From the NCBI GenBank assembly GCA_029216955.1, contig JANAVB010031417.1:22883917-22947916 (forward strand): 64,000 nt of DNA, given 5' to 3'. The translations under genes and the position numbers were made by a program. Below are positions 1-10,935 of the stretch, piece by piece; position 1 is the stretch's first letter, and each line of letters starts with the position of its first letter. This DNA is from Iris pallida. Taxonomy: Eukaryota; Streptophyta; Magnoliopsida; Asparagales; Iridaceae. The notes under the pieces are model-generated. The model made no database searches. It was not told the origin of the DNA and worked only from the letters and a program-made list of their open reading frames with translations.

Positions 1-2499
1 ATTTTGTAATCAGCAATCTAGTACCATTACATAGCCCAGCTGAATGATCTATATTTCTTAATAACATTACTGGGGTACCAACTTTCAATTTTAACTCGTA
101 TTCGGCACACCTGAACATTTAATACTATTCAAGAACTCTGGAGTGTGAACATCTGATAATAAGTCAACATTGGCATCTGACTTGGATGGACTATCAGAAC
201 TTAAATATGTGCTTGTGTTACCAGAATTCAGTGAGATCATATACTCATTTACAGACTCGACAGCATCAAGAGTTGGCGCTAATATAGCTCTATCCTTCAA
301 GAAATCCGGATCGATGACAAAATTCGCAAAAGAAGGATATGTGCTCTCAACAATTGTTTGCAGTGGATCATTTGCATTACTAAGTAAAACATCACTTGGA
401 ATATCGATACTTGCACAACCATCATTATGCCCTCCAAGTGTTCCATCTCCTATACTTGCAATCCATTCAGAAAACCGTTTGAGCTCTTCACTTTCAGATG
501 TTGTGCTACAACCTTGAAGTCTCATGTTTTTTGTCAACCTCAAAACTTTGCAGTTTTGCCAAATATAAGAAGAATTTATAGTTGCATGAACTATATCTTG
601 TCTACTACCTTTCGGAATTACAGGCAATATTTGACGAAAATCTCCTCTGAAGACAATTGTTTTCCTCCAAATGATGTCTCAGAACTGAGTGGATTGCTAA
701 ATTGCATTATATCTCTAAGCGATCTATCCAACGCTTCAAAGAAATATCGGTGCATCATTGGCGCTTCATCCCAAATTATAAGTTTGCACCTAACAATTAG
801 TTCTGTAAGTTGACTTTCTTGTTTGATATTGCATGTTGAATCCTCATTTACATTTATTGGAATAGCAAACCTTGAATGAGCTGTTCGTCCACCAGGCAAC
901 AGAAGTGATGCTATCCCACTTGAAGCCACATTTAGAACAATTTCTCCCTTAGATCTCAAGCATGCAGATAATGTTTTCCAAATGAACGTTTTTTTAGTAC
1001 CGCCATATCCGTATAAAAAGAAAACACCACCATTTGTAGAATTAACAGCATCCATTATTATGTCGTAAACATATTGTTGTTCATCATTCAAGCGAGCAAG
1101 TAGGTGTACGTGTTCTTCTGCTAGAGCCGTTCTATCATAATTTAATTCATCATGCACCAATCTATTTGTAGTATTTGATAAGGAGTCCATGTTTGAAAAT
1201 GGCATTGATGGAAATTCTCGCAAACTTCTACCACAATTCCTCAATAACTTTTCAATCTCAACCAAAGCGTGATTTTGAATGTCATCTTCACTCATAAGCA
1301 AATCTAGAATTAAAGAGAGAGAATATGTTGTAATTAATTTTAAAGCTATATTAACGATCAAATAATATGCAAAACACAAATTAAACTTAAAAATAGGAAA
1401 GAAACATTTTACCTTGGTCGTGCAACGCAATTCGTTGATTATATAAACATCATCCGATAAGTATGTCCAACACTTGTTCCAAAGTAATTCAGGCCGACTT
1501 ATAGAGCCAGATGACAATAATGTCACAAATAAATTTCTCAAAGAATATGCAGATGCCCAATAACTTGCCTCAATAATACCATCGATATACTCATCATCAT
1601 CCTCCAATAATCCTAAGACATAGCAAGCTTCACGATATGACTCGTAATGAATACCATTGACTTTCTTAATATCATCATAGCATTTAGGTCCACGGACGAT
1701 ATTGAGAAGACATCTTAAATGGTACATCTCACTGCAACCAGGTGGAACATAAAAAATTTGACCTAATGAGAAACATTTTTTTCTCGGAGTCCACTCTCTA
1801 GTCTTCTGTTTCCAAACAAATTTTTGTGGAAATTCTGCATATGTGAGATTTTTTGCCTCTGGATATCGCTTGCGCTTCAAACCAAGCTAAGAACATGCTT
1901 TCATTCACACTGACACGATCAATAATGGTATCAATAGCATCTGCGTCTGAGAAAATAATAGGCTGCTCGTCGGGTAAGTGAAAGCTAAGTCGCTCAACAG
2001 TAGGGTTCTTATATTGGATCTCAAAACCAAACAATCTCCATGCTGCCTCACAAGCAGAAATGTATCTACAATCATTATACATGTTAATTTCATCAATTGG
2101 TTTTTTGGGTTCCTCATCGTCTGTAGTTCTATAGAAGGATGCAGTTACACGATCATGTCCTTTATTCACATACTTGAACAAATATTTTATAGATCGAGAC
2201 TGATTGCACCATTCAATATTCATATGACCTCCATACTTCAACAATAGATAACGATTATGAGGCACTACAAATCGATTATCTAGTTCAACACCATTCTTTA
2301 AAACCGTTCTTCCATCATCTTTGCGTCTATATAATGGATATCCGTCTTCATCAACCAAAGTATTTTCAACAAAATTTTTCGGAAAATGCTTTGAGCAACG
2401 ACCATCTGACATACATGGTGAATTCTTTCTTGCAGTACCACAAGGTCCATGTATCATAAAATCTCGTACTGCATTGTAATAGGTAGGATCTATTTTTGA
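1..2499 (-). pseudogene. Helitron RepHel (Rep plus Pif1-like helicase), broken, copy 1
   Basis: Remnant of the Helitron replication initiator/helicase. From the right, 2457-1868 encodes the C-terminal part of the Rep domain, beginning near HGPCG and including KYLFKYVNKG and YNDCRYISACEAAWRLFG. The HUH metal-binding part further upstream is absent, because the frame closes at 2500. Positions 1880-618 encode a cysteine/linker region and the Pif1 helicase start (Walker A at about 1000, Walker B LIIWDEAPM). Positions 627-1 give later helicase motifs. A probable GT-AG intron lies at 1304-1412. Three frameshifts separate the pieces, near 1870, 640 and 105. The Walker A motif reads GGTKKT instead of GGTGKT. 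All three frameshifts are shared with copy 2, so they predate the duplication if it is real. It cannot give a working protein. Confidence 0.9.
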
Positions 2500-4372
2500 T
2501 CAGGCATTAGTTGCAGCCATTGGCCCATTGGCAATATGACGTGTAAACTGATGTTGTAAAAGATGCTCTTTTTCTCTGGTATTTGTGTATTTTTTTCGTC
2601 GGATTCTGATTGTATTTGTGTTTTATCATTTAACACATTTCGTTCGACTATCGCTAAAACCATTGGCGGGGCATTCGTTGCAGCCATTGATCCATCGGCA
2701 ATGATGATTTGACAGCCAATGGGGGGTATTCATTGCAGCCATTGGTTGGTTAATCTAAATCTGAGTCTATCAAGTCTTTAACATGAGTAATAGTAGTTTA
2801 TTCTATTATTGTACATCACCAGAATCAGGTTAAAAAACAATACCGTGGGATGCTAAAACCGTGGGATGCTAAAACCTGATTCTAAACTAAGGTTTATATA
2901 TATAGATTTACTATCCTACAAAAACAAAGAATATTTCTTTTGTTTTAATTACTCAAACATTTTTCATCCAAATTTTCTTATCATTTTCTGGCATTTGTGT
3001 GTTTTTTTGCTATCGTTTTAACGTTTTATGTTACTGACATTTGTGTTTTTTTTGCTATTGTTTTTATACTGTTAATTATAGATAGTATGAACATAACAAT
3101 ATTAATGTAAAATGTTGGAAACCAACAGTGTTCTTGGTTGATGGAGAAATGTGGCTGGCAGTTGTTTAATTGATGAGAAAGAATGGTCTTGGGAAAAGGT
3201 TTTTAATTTTTTTTGAATATTTTTGGACATGGCTGATGGTTAATTAATGACAATTTTATCACGATTTAATGTTGCTGGCATCTGTTTAATTATTGTACAA
3301 TTTCTTTTTGTAATCATATGGTTTTTTAATAAATTTTTTATTGTGGCTGAGTTTAGGCATGAAAGTGGCATTTTGTTTTTTTTTTATGTTACTATCATTT
3401 GTGTTTTATTGTGGCTGAGTTTTATGTTACTGTCATTTATTTTTTTTGTGCCCTCCCCAAAACCGTGGGTTCAACTCTCGTTAAAACCGTGAGTTTTATG
3501 TTACTGTCATTCCGATTGTATTTGTGTTTTATCATTTAACACATTTCGTTCGACTCTCGTTAAAACCATTGGCGGGGCATTCGTTGCAGCCATTGGTCCA
3601 TCGGAAATGATGATTTGGCAGCCATTGGCGGGGTATTCGTTGCAGCCATTGGTTGGTTAATCTAAATCTGACTCTATTAAAAAATTCCTCAACCAAACAT
3701 TTAATGTTGTCGGCAGCTGTTTAATCTAAAACAAAATGTGTCATTTTTTTGAATAATTTTGTTTTTGACTGATGGTTAATTAATGACAATTGTATCACAT
3801 TTTAATGTTGCTGGCAGCTGTTTAATCATTGTACAATTTTATTTTGTAACCATATGGTTTTTTAATTACACCAGCTCTTAAAAATTACCCCAGTAATTTG
3901 TACATTAATTTCCAATTGTACAAATTACTGTTGTACATACAACATTGATTCCCAATTTAATGTTGCTGGCAGCTGTTTAATCATTGTACAATTTCGTGTC
4001 AAATGCTGTTGTAAAAGATGCTCTTTTGAATCTGGCATTTGTGTATTTTTTTCGTCAAATTTCGATTGTATTTGTGTTTTATCATTTAACACATTTCGTT
4101 CGACTCTCGTTAAAACCATTGGCGGGGCATTCGTTGCAGCCATTGGTCCATCGGAAATGATGATTTGGCAGCCATTGGCGGGGTATTCGTTGCAGCCATT
4201 GGTTGGTTAATCTAAATCTGAGTCTATCAAGTCTTTGTACTTTGATTCGAATGTTATAAAAGTAATGTAGAAGGTTTGATATTGATAGAATATGGAAAAC
4301 TTCTCCTTACATTAACGTACATATAATGTATGATAATAATTTTTTTTGTAACCATATGGAAGCATTGAATTA
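2500..4372. repeat. Helitron non-coding region with internal repeats
   Basis: AT-rich Helitron sequence without a credible gene. A block of about 130 bp starting CGTTCGACT and containing two GCAGCCATTGG motifs occurs three times, at about 2641-2770, 3547-3679 and 4097-4228. A shorter motif, GTTGCTGGCAGCTGTTTAAT, recurs near 3805, 3962 and 5078, with variants at 3266 and 4909. These look like internal duplications that arose inside the element. Short reading frames here are not supported as genes. Confidence 0.75.
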
Positions 4373-4495
4373 TTACAACAGTTTAATGTAATAGTAGTTT
4401 ATTTTATTACTGTACATCACCAATTTTTTTTTTAAGATTATATCTAACATAAACAGAATTGCAGAATGTAATAAACTGAGGATAAATAAAATTAC

Positions 4496-4645
4496 CTCAG
4501 AATCATGAAATACACACTCGAGACTGAATGGTTGCCCTTTCCCTCCGTATCCGGGTACATCATACATACGAATGAGCCGAACTTTCAAATTCCAAAATGT
4601 TTTGGATGGACTGACCTCACGAATTAGTGAGAAGAAAGGAGCCAT
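4496..4645 (-). pseudogene. RPA70-like single-strand DNA-binding exon carried by Helitron, copy 1
   Basis: A 50-codon exon from ATG at 4645 to a clear GT donor at 4494-4495. It encodes a peptide starting MAPFFSLIREVSPSK and continuing WNLKVRLIRMYDVPG, which resembles the first OB-fold of plant RPA70/DUF223 proteins. Plant Helitrons often carry such RPA-like genes, thought to help bind single-stranded DNA during rolling-circle transposition. It lies upstream of RepHel on the same strand. I could not find downstream exons, so only the first exon appears to survive. Family assignment is by motif recognition, not by a search. Confidence 0.7.
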
Positions 4646-5467
4646 TGATGAAGAATTTTTTTTTCTTTTCTGAAAGTTGAAGAGTGAGGATGGAATCCAT
4701 TTTTTCACTGTATTTATAGACAGTATGAACAAAACATTATTAATGTAAAATATGTTGGAAAACCAACAGTTTTCTTGGTTGATGAGAAAAGTGGCTGGCA
4801 GTTGTTTAATTGATGAGAAAGAATGGTCTTGGGAAAAGGTTTTTAATTTTTTTGAATAATTTTGTTTTTGACTGAAGGTTAATTAGTGACAATTGTATCT
4901 CAATTTAATGTTGCTGGAAGCTGTTAAATCATTGTACAATTTCGTTTTTGTAAATGGCATTTGTGTTTAATTTTTAAGAGCTGAGTTTAGGCGGGAAAAT
5001 GGCATTTGTGTTTAATTTATTTGAATAATTTTGTTGGTCATTGAAGGTTAATTAATGACAATTGTATCACATTTAATGTTGCTGGCAGCTGTTTAATCAT
5101 TGTACAATTTCGTTTTTATAACCATATGGTTTTTAATTATTATTTTATTGTGACTGAGTTTAGGCGAAAAAAGGCATATTTGCAATTTGTTTCAACTATT
5201 TTGCTATTATATATATATATAGATGTGATCACCATTTGATCCAAAGCTAAAAAAAACCCAACAAATAATACATATAATTACGATTAATGAATATGAAATA
5301 GTTTTCTAGTTTTTCTCAATTAATTTTTGGTTTTGAAATGCTCTGAGATTTTGACCCCAAATAGTCCACACTAACACGGTCAAAACAAATTTGAATATGG
5401 GTAATGCAAACGTTTACATAACTCCAATTACGATAATTTTGGAAATTTCCAAACAATAAGCAATTAA

Positions 5468-6153
5468 CAAATTTTAGGCTTAATTGCACTTTGATACCCT
5501 CAACTATTCCTATTTTTCAACTTAATACCTAAATTTTTTTTTTTACTCAACAACTTGATACCCTCAACTATTTTAGTTTTTTTAACTTAATACCTAAAAC
5601 CCAAAATATTCCCAAACTACCCCTGGCTCCCTCTTTCTCTCTCCCCATGCCCCCTCCCCCTCCCCTCCCTCTCCGGCGATGCCCCCCCCCCTCCTCCTCT
5701 CCGGTGGAGGCGGAAAAGGGAGGAGGCTGGGTGGCCGGAGCGGGGGGGGGGGGGGGTGGGGGTGGAAGGGCATCGCCGGAGAGGGAAGGGGGGTGGGGAG
5801 GGCTGCTCTTGGGGGCTGAAGGGGGGGCACCGGAAGGGGGCGGGGTTGTTGCGGGCGAGACGGAGGAGGGGTGGGGCGGAGGCAGCTGGCCAGAGGGGGG
5901 CGGGGGCCGGGGGGGGGGGGGAGGGGTTGTGGCTGAAGGGGGGCGGGGGTGCGGGGGGGGGAGGGGGGGAGGGTTGCGGCCGAAGGGGGAGCGGGGATGG
6001 GGAGGGAGGGTTTGGGGGTTATTTTTGAATTTTAGGCAGGACATTATTGTCCAAATAAAATTAGGGTATCAACTTGAAAAAAAAAAGTTGAGGTAGTAAG
6101 TTGAAAAACGGAAATAGTTGAGGGTATCAAAGTGCAATTAAGCCCAAATTTTA
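5468..6153. mobile_element. Mutator-type MITE with G-rich core, copy 1
   Basis: Terminal inverted repeats start GGCTTAATTGCACTTTGATA at 5477 and end with the complement at 6144. The element is 668 bp and is flanked by a perfect 9-bp target-site duplication, CAAATTTTA (5468-5476 and 6145-6153), the length expected of Mutator-superfamily insertions. It codes for no transposase, so it needs one in trans. The interior from about 5640 to 6010 is C-rich at its left edge, then extremely G-rich on the plus strand with many G runs. The proline- or glycine-rich reading frames there are compositional artefacts. Confidence 0.92.
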
Positions 6154-6971
6154 AGAAGAATATGCACAAATACGGATTTAACCCAGCCCCTTTTGTTTAT
6201 AAATATGTCGAGCTCAAGCTCACGACAAGCTTAACGTCTGGGATCAAGTATGTCTCCCCATAGGCCTGATTTCGGAAGTCGATTTTATGCTATTTCATTT
6301 TCTTTGGAAATTTGTAATTTTAATCAAATTTTTTCGGTGTTTGGAAAAGTCAGAGAGAGCGAAAGTGAAAATCCTAAGCGACGGAAAATGAATCCTTGCA
6401 TGGATGGGAAACATTTTTTTTTTCTCTTGGAATTCAATTTCATTCTTTTACTCTTTTCCTATGACATCCAAACACAGAAAAAGAATGATTTTTCTTTCCC
6501 AAAGTTTTGATTCCACAAACCAAAGGAGGCCATACTGTAAACTACAGCTCGTTTAAATTTGAAATTTTTACTAAGCTTTAAACTATAGACATACTTAAGT
6601 CTAATTAAATTTGTTTATGTGCTTGTCGTCGGGTTATCAACATATATTAGGTGAGTGGCATTATTAAGTAAAACAATTTAGATTACATTATATTTCACTG
6701 GAGATTCTATTTGGTACGAAACATAAGAAATGAGCCAAAAAATTTTATTCTATTTCTGGTGCAAATTTTCTAAAATAAAATTCAATTTGAGGCTGGAATT
6801 ATTCTCAAGATTGAATAAACGTTTTATCAAATATGATACAAATTAACTATGATCCAACTAACCCATGTTCGAGTTTGATTTGCCTAGCAAACATGTCTGT
6901 TATTATTCTCAAGATTGTTGTTTTAATCCAGACAAACTTAGCTTTTAAGTTAATTAATTAAATTAAACTTA
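6154..6971. other. AT-rich sequence without recognised gene
   Basis: No coding region, RNA gene or element ends could be recognised. The sequence is repeated in copy 2 (46884-47699). It lies between the Mutator-type MITE and the small Helitron and may belong to an older, unrecognised element. Confidence 0.5.
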
Positions 6972-7212
6972 TCTATTTTACTATATAATAAAAAAGTTAG
7001 TTTCATCGTGAATTTTTTTTTCTTCCAGACATATCCCTATCTAACTTTACAAATTAAAATTGATCATTAAATTTAATGACGACATTTAGGTAACTACGTA
7101 TAGAAAATAAAAATAAAAAATAATTTGTTATTATGATGTCATTACCCTTTCCAAATAAAAAGTTAAATAAAAGGAGGTTAAAATACGTGCAATGCACGTT
7201 TATATATGCTAG
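6972..7212 (+). mobile_element. Small non-autonomous Helitron, copy 1
   Basis: A 241-bp element on the plus strand. It starts TCTATTTTACTATATAATAA directly after an A at 6971 and ends CTAG at 7209-7212 followed by T. Just before the end is the perfect hairpin ACGTGCAATGCACGT (about 7186-7200), the typical Helitron 3' stop signal. There is no coding capacity, so it depends on an autonomous element. Copy 2 is 47700-47937. Confidence 0.88.
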
Positions 7213-7720
7213 TATGCATATAACTCCAAAGTCTCTCCATTTTAAAATGAAAATCATAACATGTCAATACAAAAGAAGGGCTAATTAGCATTTAAATTCT
7301 GAATTTTATATCAATTTAGAGTTTAAGTCCTCATATGTCAAATTGAAAAGTTTGAAACAAATTTTTTTTCTTATTATATCCTGAATATGAGTACAAGGAC
7401 AACAACGAATACAAACAGAAAAAAATGATATAATAGGAAACAAGAAAAAAAATTAAGGCTCCAAAATTTTTAAGAGAAAATTTGAGTAGCACCCCACTTT
7501 TGTTACGCTTATTTAAGGTGCACCCCACAAGTTTACATGAATGTATGACACCCCCCACTTTTGACGGTTTCAGTCCAAAACGAACGGTCAATCCCTTTGA
7601 CCATTTTTTTTGGACGAAAATACCCTCCTGTCTGTTGTCCTCTTCCCCGTGTCAACTATCCGTCTCCCTCCGCCGTGGTCGGCCCCCCTCCACGGCGTCG
7701 CCGCACCCCCTCTGCCCGAC
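7213..7720. other. Non-coding flank of the CACTA element
   Basis: No gene recognised. From about 7484 the sequence has a CACCCCAC-rich block (GCACCCCACTTTTG, then GTGCACCCCACAAG, then ACACCCCCCACTTTTG) followed by a stretch reading TTGGACGAAAATACCCTCC. It resembles the end of another DNA transposon into which the CACTA element jumped, but no matching opposite end was found. Confidence 0.4.
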
Positions 7721-8228
7721 CACTACCAGAATAAGTCGTTTTAGCGACGCATAAAGACGTCGCTAAAACGACAAATTTCGTCGCTAAAGATATTTAGCGA
7801 CGGAATTACCGACGTTTCGTGATAGTCGCTGAAATGTAAGTCGCTAATCTTCTAAACGTCGCCAAACGTCGCAATTATCGACGTTTGCCGACGTATATAT
7901 ACGTCGGTATATTGCCGACGTCTACCGTCGTGACGTCGGTGGATTAGCGACGTATTACTGCGTATCGCTACGCGTCGGTAAATTACCGACGTATTACCGA
8001 CGAATTGTCGGTGGTTTAGTGACATGTTCAAAGTCGCTAAACGTCGGTAAATCCTGGGAATTCCTGGGAATATTACCGACGTGCACCGACGTTTATCGAC
8101 GTTTTTCGACATATTACAACGTCGCTAAAACGTCGGTAAACTGGATAATATCGTATATTTACCGACGTTTACCGACGTAAATGTACGTCGGTGTACGTCG
8201 GTAAACGTCGGTAAACGTCGCTAAGTCT
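7721..8228. repeat. CACTA subterminal repeats, copy 1
   Basis: About 500 bp dominated by short degenerate repeats of the type CGTCGCTAAA and CGTCGGTAAA in both orientations, with palindromic forms such as TTACCGACGT. In the En/Spm family such subterminal arrays are the binding sites of the accessory transposition protein. The density of CG sites also makes this a likely methylation target. Confidence 0.85.
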
Positions 8229-8394
8229 GAAAAAAAAATAAAAAATAAAATACAGAATGTCCATTTCTCCCTGCAATTTAAAAAGATAACCATTTCTCAC
8301 TGTAGAATAGGATCCAAACAATTACAGAATGTCCATTTGTCGCTGTACACAACTAACCAAGTTTGTATACTTAACGTCGATAATTGCGAATAAC

Positions 8395-8540
8395 CAAATA
8401 TCCAAATAACCAAGTTCACAACAATCACACGACAACTAACCAAATAACCAATATCCAAACCAAATATCCAATAACCAAGTATCCAAATAACCAAATATCC
8501 AAATAACCAAGTATCCAAACAACCAAGTATCCAAATCTAC
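8395..8540. repeat. Short tandem repeat (CCAAATAACCAAGTAT-like)
   Basis: A-C rich minisatellite built from alternating CCAAATAACC and AAGTATCCAAATA units, inside the CACTA element between the subterminal repeats and the second gene. Copy 2 (49105-49240) has a different number of units. Confidence 0.7.
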
Positions 8541-8595
8541 ACAACCAACAAATGAAAAAAGTCACAAACAAAGAATGAAACAAACAGAAACAGTC

Positions 8596-10696
8596 CTAAC
8601 TAGGACTACTAAGAATCTGGTGCAGAAGGGGTACCGCGCGACGAAGGGATAAGAACAACTCATACTCCTCACGTGAAATCGATACCGATGGAGGCAGTGA
8701 CGTCGGTGGAGTCGGTGTCGAAGAAGATGGCGGTGGAGGCGGCGGAGTCGACGACGATGAAGACGCACCCGGAAGACCAGCACGCTCCAACGCTGTAAGT
8801 CGCTGGTGGTATGAATCCATGATAGATAACATTCTATCACTGCTCTCGACCATCGACTCCTGCGCCAATCTCATCCTCTCGGCCATGGTCACCTGTCTTG
8901 TCTGCAGCTCCGTGACCGTGCGCTCTAACCCTCCAACGGTGCGCTCTGTCCTCTCAGTCGTCTCCATAAGGTCCATAATGCCGCGTCCGTCGAGCGCATC
9001 CATCGTGCTAGCAGCGCAGGATCGTCGTGCTGAGACTGCTCCTAGATCCGTCGTAGCAGGTCGTCACGGAGAGACTCCATCATCTGGTGGACTCGGGCAG
9101 ACTCCTGGGACGGCTGTGGACCATGCACACTAGCAGGAGATGTCCTAGAGGACTGGGTCGCAACTAGGGCGCCATAGGATCCCGTACCGTAGTACGTACC
9201 CCTACGGAGTCCACCAGCGACGGCCATCCACAGCTCGTCCGCCGACGGAGCTTGAGTGGGCTGCGAGGAAGTACCGGCCTCTCCTGCATCAGGTGCACTA
9301 GCAGCCGCCCGTTCCCGCAGCCACTATACTCGGCCTAGAAAGTACTTATTATTACTAACTTCTAATTTCTAATTAATGTACTTATTATTACTAATTTCTA
9401 ATTAATGTACTTATTATTTCTAATTTCTAGTTAATGTACTTATTATTACTAACTACATGAATATTTATTTGCATCATATTTACTAAGTTATATTAAAATT
9501 GACACGAAGTATTAAATTAAGATAACGTATTGTAATACTTACATAAGTCTGCTCAGCCCTCTCGTCAATAAGGTCAGCGCCGCGACGATGGGTGGCCAGG
9601 AAGACGGTCACCATGTCGGCGTTACCGACCTTTCTTACCTGTAATTAATATATTATCTTAGTAATAATTTATCGGTTTTGCATTAAAATAATATTGCTAA
9701 AAGAGGAAGACATACCAGACGACGGAAATGTTCTATCATCGGAATCGACCCACCGTACCACTTCGAGGCATGTTGCCTAGCCGCCTTGGCCTTCTCCGAC
9801 TTCTTCTTGTACTTTGGCTCCTCGAATCGAGCCTTCATCGTATTCCATTGATCAGGGGTGATCCAACCTTGGATCGGCTTTCCGGCACGATCACGATCCT
9901 TCTGATCATTGATAGAGTCGCGGATCAGCTTGGCAGCGACGGCAGGAAATATCCCCTCGATAAGCTCGGCCCGGTGCGGTGGATAGAAAAACATATCCTA
10001 GAAGAGCGCAAACCAAATATTTATCAGTTATATATATACAAAAATTATATGATTCATGTTAAAAGCAAATATATTTTAACCTTGAAGCGCGCAAACCATA
10101 AGGCCTTCCTCTCGTCCGGAGCCTCAAAGTAGTTAATCCAAGCACCACCAAATTATGCCTCAGTATGTGGCCTAGACGTCTCTGTACCTCTGGGGAACGA
10201 TATCTATACAACATATTATATTCATAAAAAAAGTTAAATTATGATAAAAATAGAAAGAAAAAAATTATAAACCAAAACACCTACTTTGTACCGTCGGCCC
10301 AGATCTCCGTCCTCCTTCCTCCGGAGGTGCGCACGCATCATCTGCATGATGCTGGTCGGCCGTCGGCGCCGCCGCCTCGGCCGTCGCCGCAGCCTCCGCC
10401 ATCTGCTCATCCGTCTCCATCATCGTATCAGCAGTAGGAACGCTAAACGGACGATCACTCTCAACAGGCCTGGAACTATTCGTCCCGGAGATATGCCACG
10501 TGACGTCATCCCACCAGGCCCACCTACTGTCCGATATGGAGGAGTAATCGGCGACGAGGATCCAGAGCCGGTACCAGAATGAGGTACCGAAGGAAAACTC
10601 CGTCCTAGCAGTACCTGTAGGAAGTACCGGAGGAGAGTGACCTCGTTGTCCCCTTCGGTACGCTCCGCGATGACCTGCCATACCTGATAACAGCAT
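8596..10696 (-). pseudogene. CACTA second gene, plant transposase (Ptta/En/Spm)-like, copy 1
   Basis: Multi-exon gene of the TNPA-like class, whose product is expected to bind the subterminal repeats. Reading down the minus strand: a Gly/Arg and acidic N-terminus (from about 10681), an exon with ERKALWFARFK near 10090, an exon at about 9994-9708 with KPIQGWITPDQWNTMKARFE and ASKWYGGSIPMIEHFRRLV, an exon near 9640-9550 with ADLIDERAEQTY, then a C-terminal part with a coiled-coil-like stretch (TERTERTVGGLERTVTELQ) and Ser/Pro-rich tail ending at 8596. Introns hold the tandem repeats near 9340 and 10705. A TAG interrupts the last exon after LLRRI. Small indels against copy 2 shift the frame near 10608 and 8640, so exact exons are uncertain. 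Confidence 0.75.
9340..9445. repeat. Intronic tandem repeat (TACTTATTATTACTAATTTC)
   Basis: Three to four units of about 31 bp inside an intron of the second CACTA gene. Repeated in copy 2 at about 50048-50155. Confidence 0.7.
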
Positions 10697-10699
10697 ATA

Positions 10700-10815
10700 A
10701 TATACAACAAATAATAGAGACTAGAAATATGAAAGTACAACAAATAATAGAGACTAGAAATATGAAAGTACAACAAATAATAGAGACTAAAATATGACAG
10801 CATATGATAATACAA
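10700..10815. repeat. Intronic tandem repeat (ACAACAAATAATAGAGACTA)
   Basis: About 32-bp units between the second CACTA gene and TNP2. The last unit differs slightly between the two large copies (copy 2 at about 51420-51515). Confidence 0.7.
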
Positions 10816-10935
10816 CAAATAATAAAGACAAGATAATAACCAAGATAACATATGATGATACATTCTACAATAAACATCTAAGTCCAGATAATGTATTCTA
10901 GAAGAAACATCTAAGTTCAGATAAGTATATCTCTC

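Larger units (their letters stand above)
1..5223 (-). mobile_element. Helitron, copy 1, cut by window start
   Basis: Rolling-circle transposon on the minus strand. Its 5' end (right side) reads TCTATATATATATATAATAG immediately after an A at 5224 on the minus strand, which matches the plant Helitron TC start and A|T insertion rule. The 3' end is outside the window here but visible in copy 2 at 40026. It carries a broken Rep/Pif1 helicase gene (1-2499), one RPA-like exon (4496-4645) and about 2.7 kb of AT-rich sequence with internal repeats. No intact transposase can be read, so it is a decayed or non-autonomous copy. Confidence 0.88.

Noticed and set aside
5568..6096. Long proline-rich and glycine-rich reading frames on both strands
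   Set aside because: They follow from the G-rich/C-rich core of a MITE; frames are open in several registers and both strands, and the two copies disagree in frame because of G-run length.
7852..8112. Arg-rich frame over the CACTA subterminal repeats
   Set aside because: Product of the CGTCGGTAAA repeats; no start context or domain.
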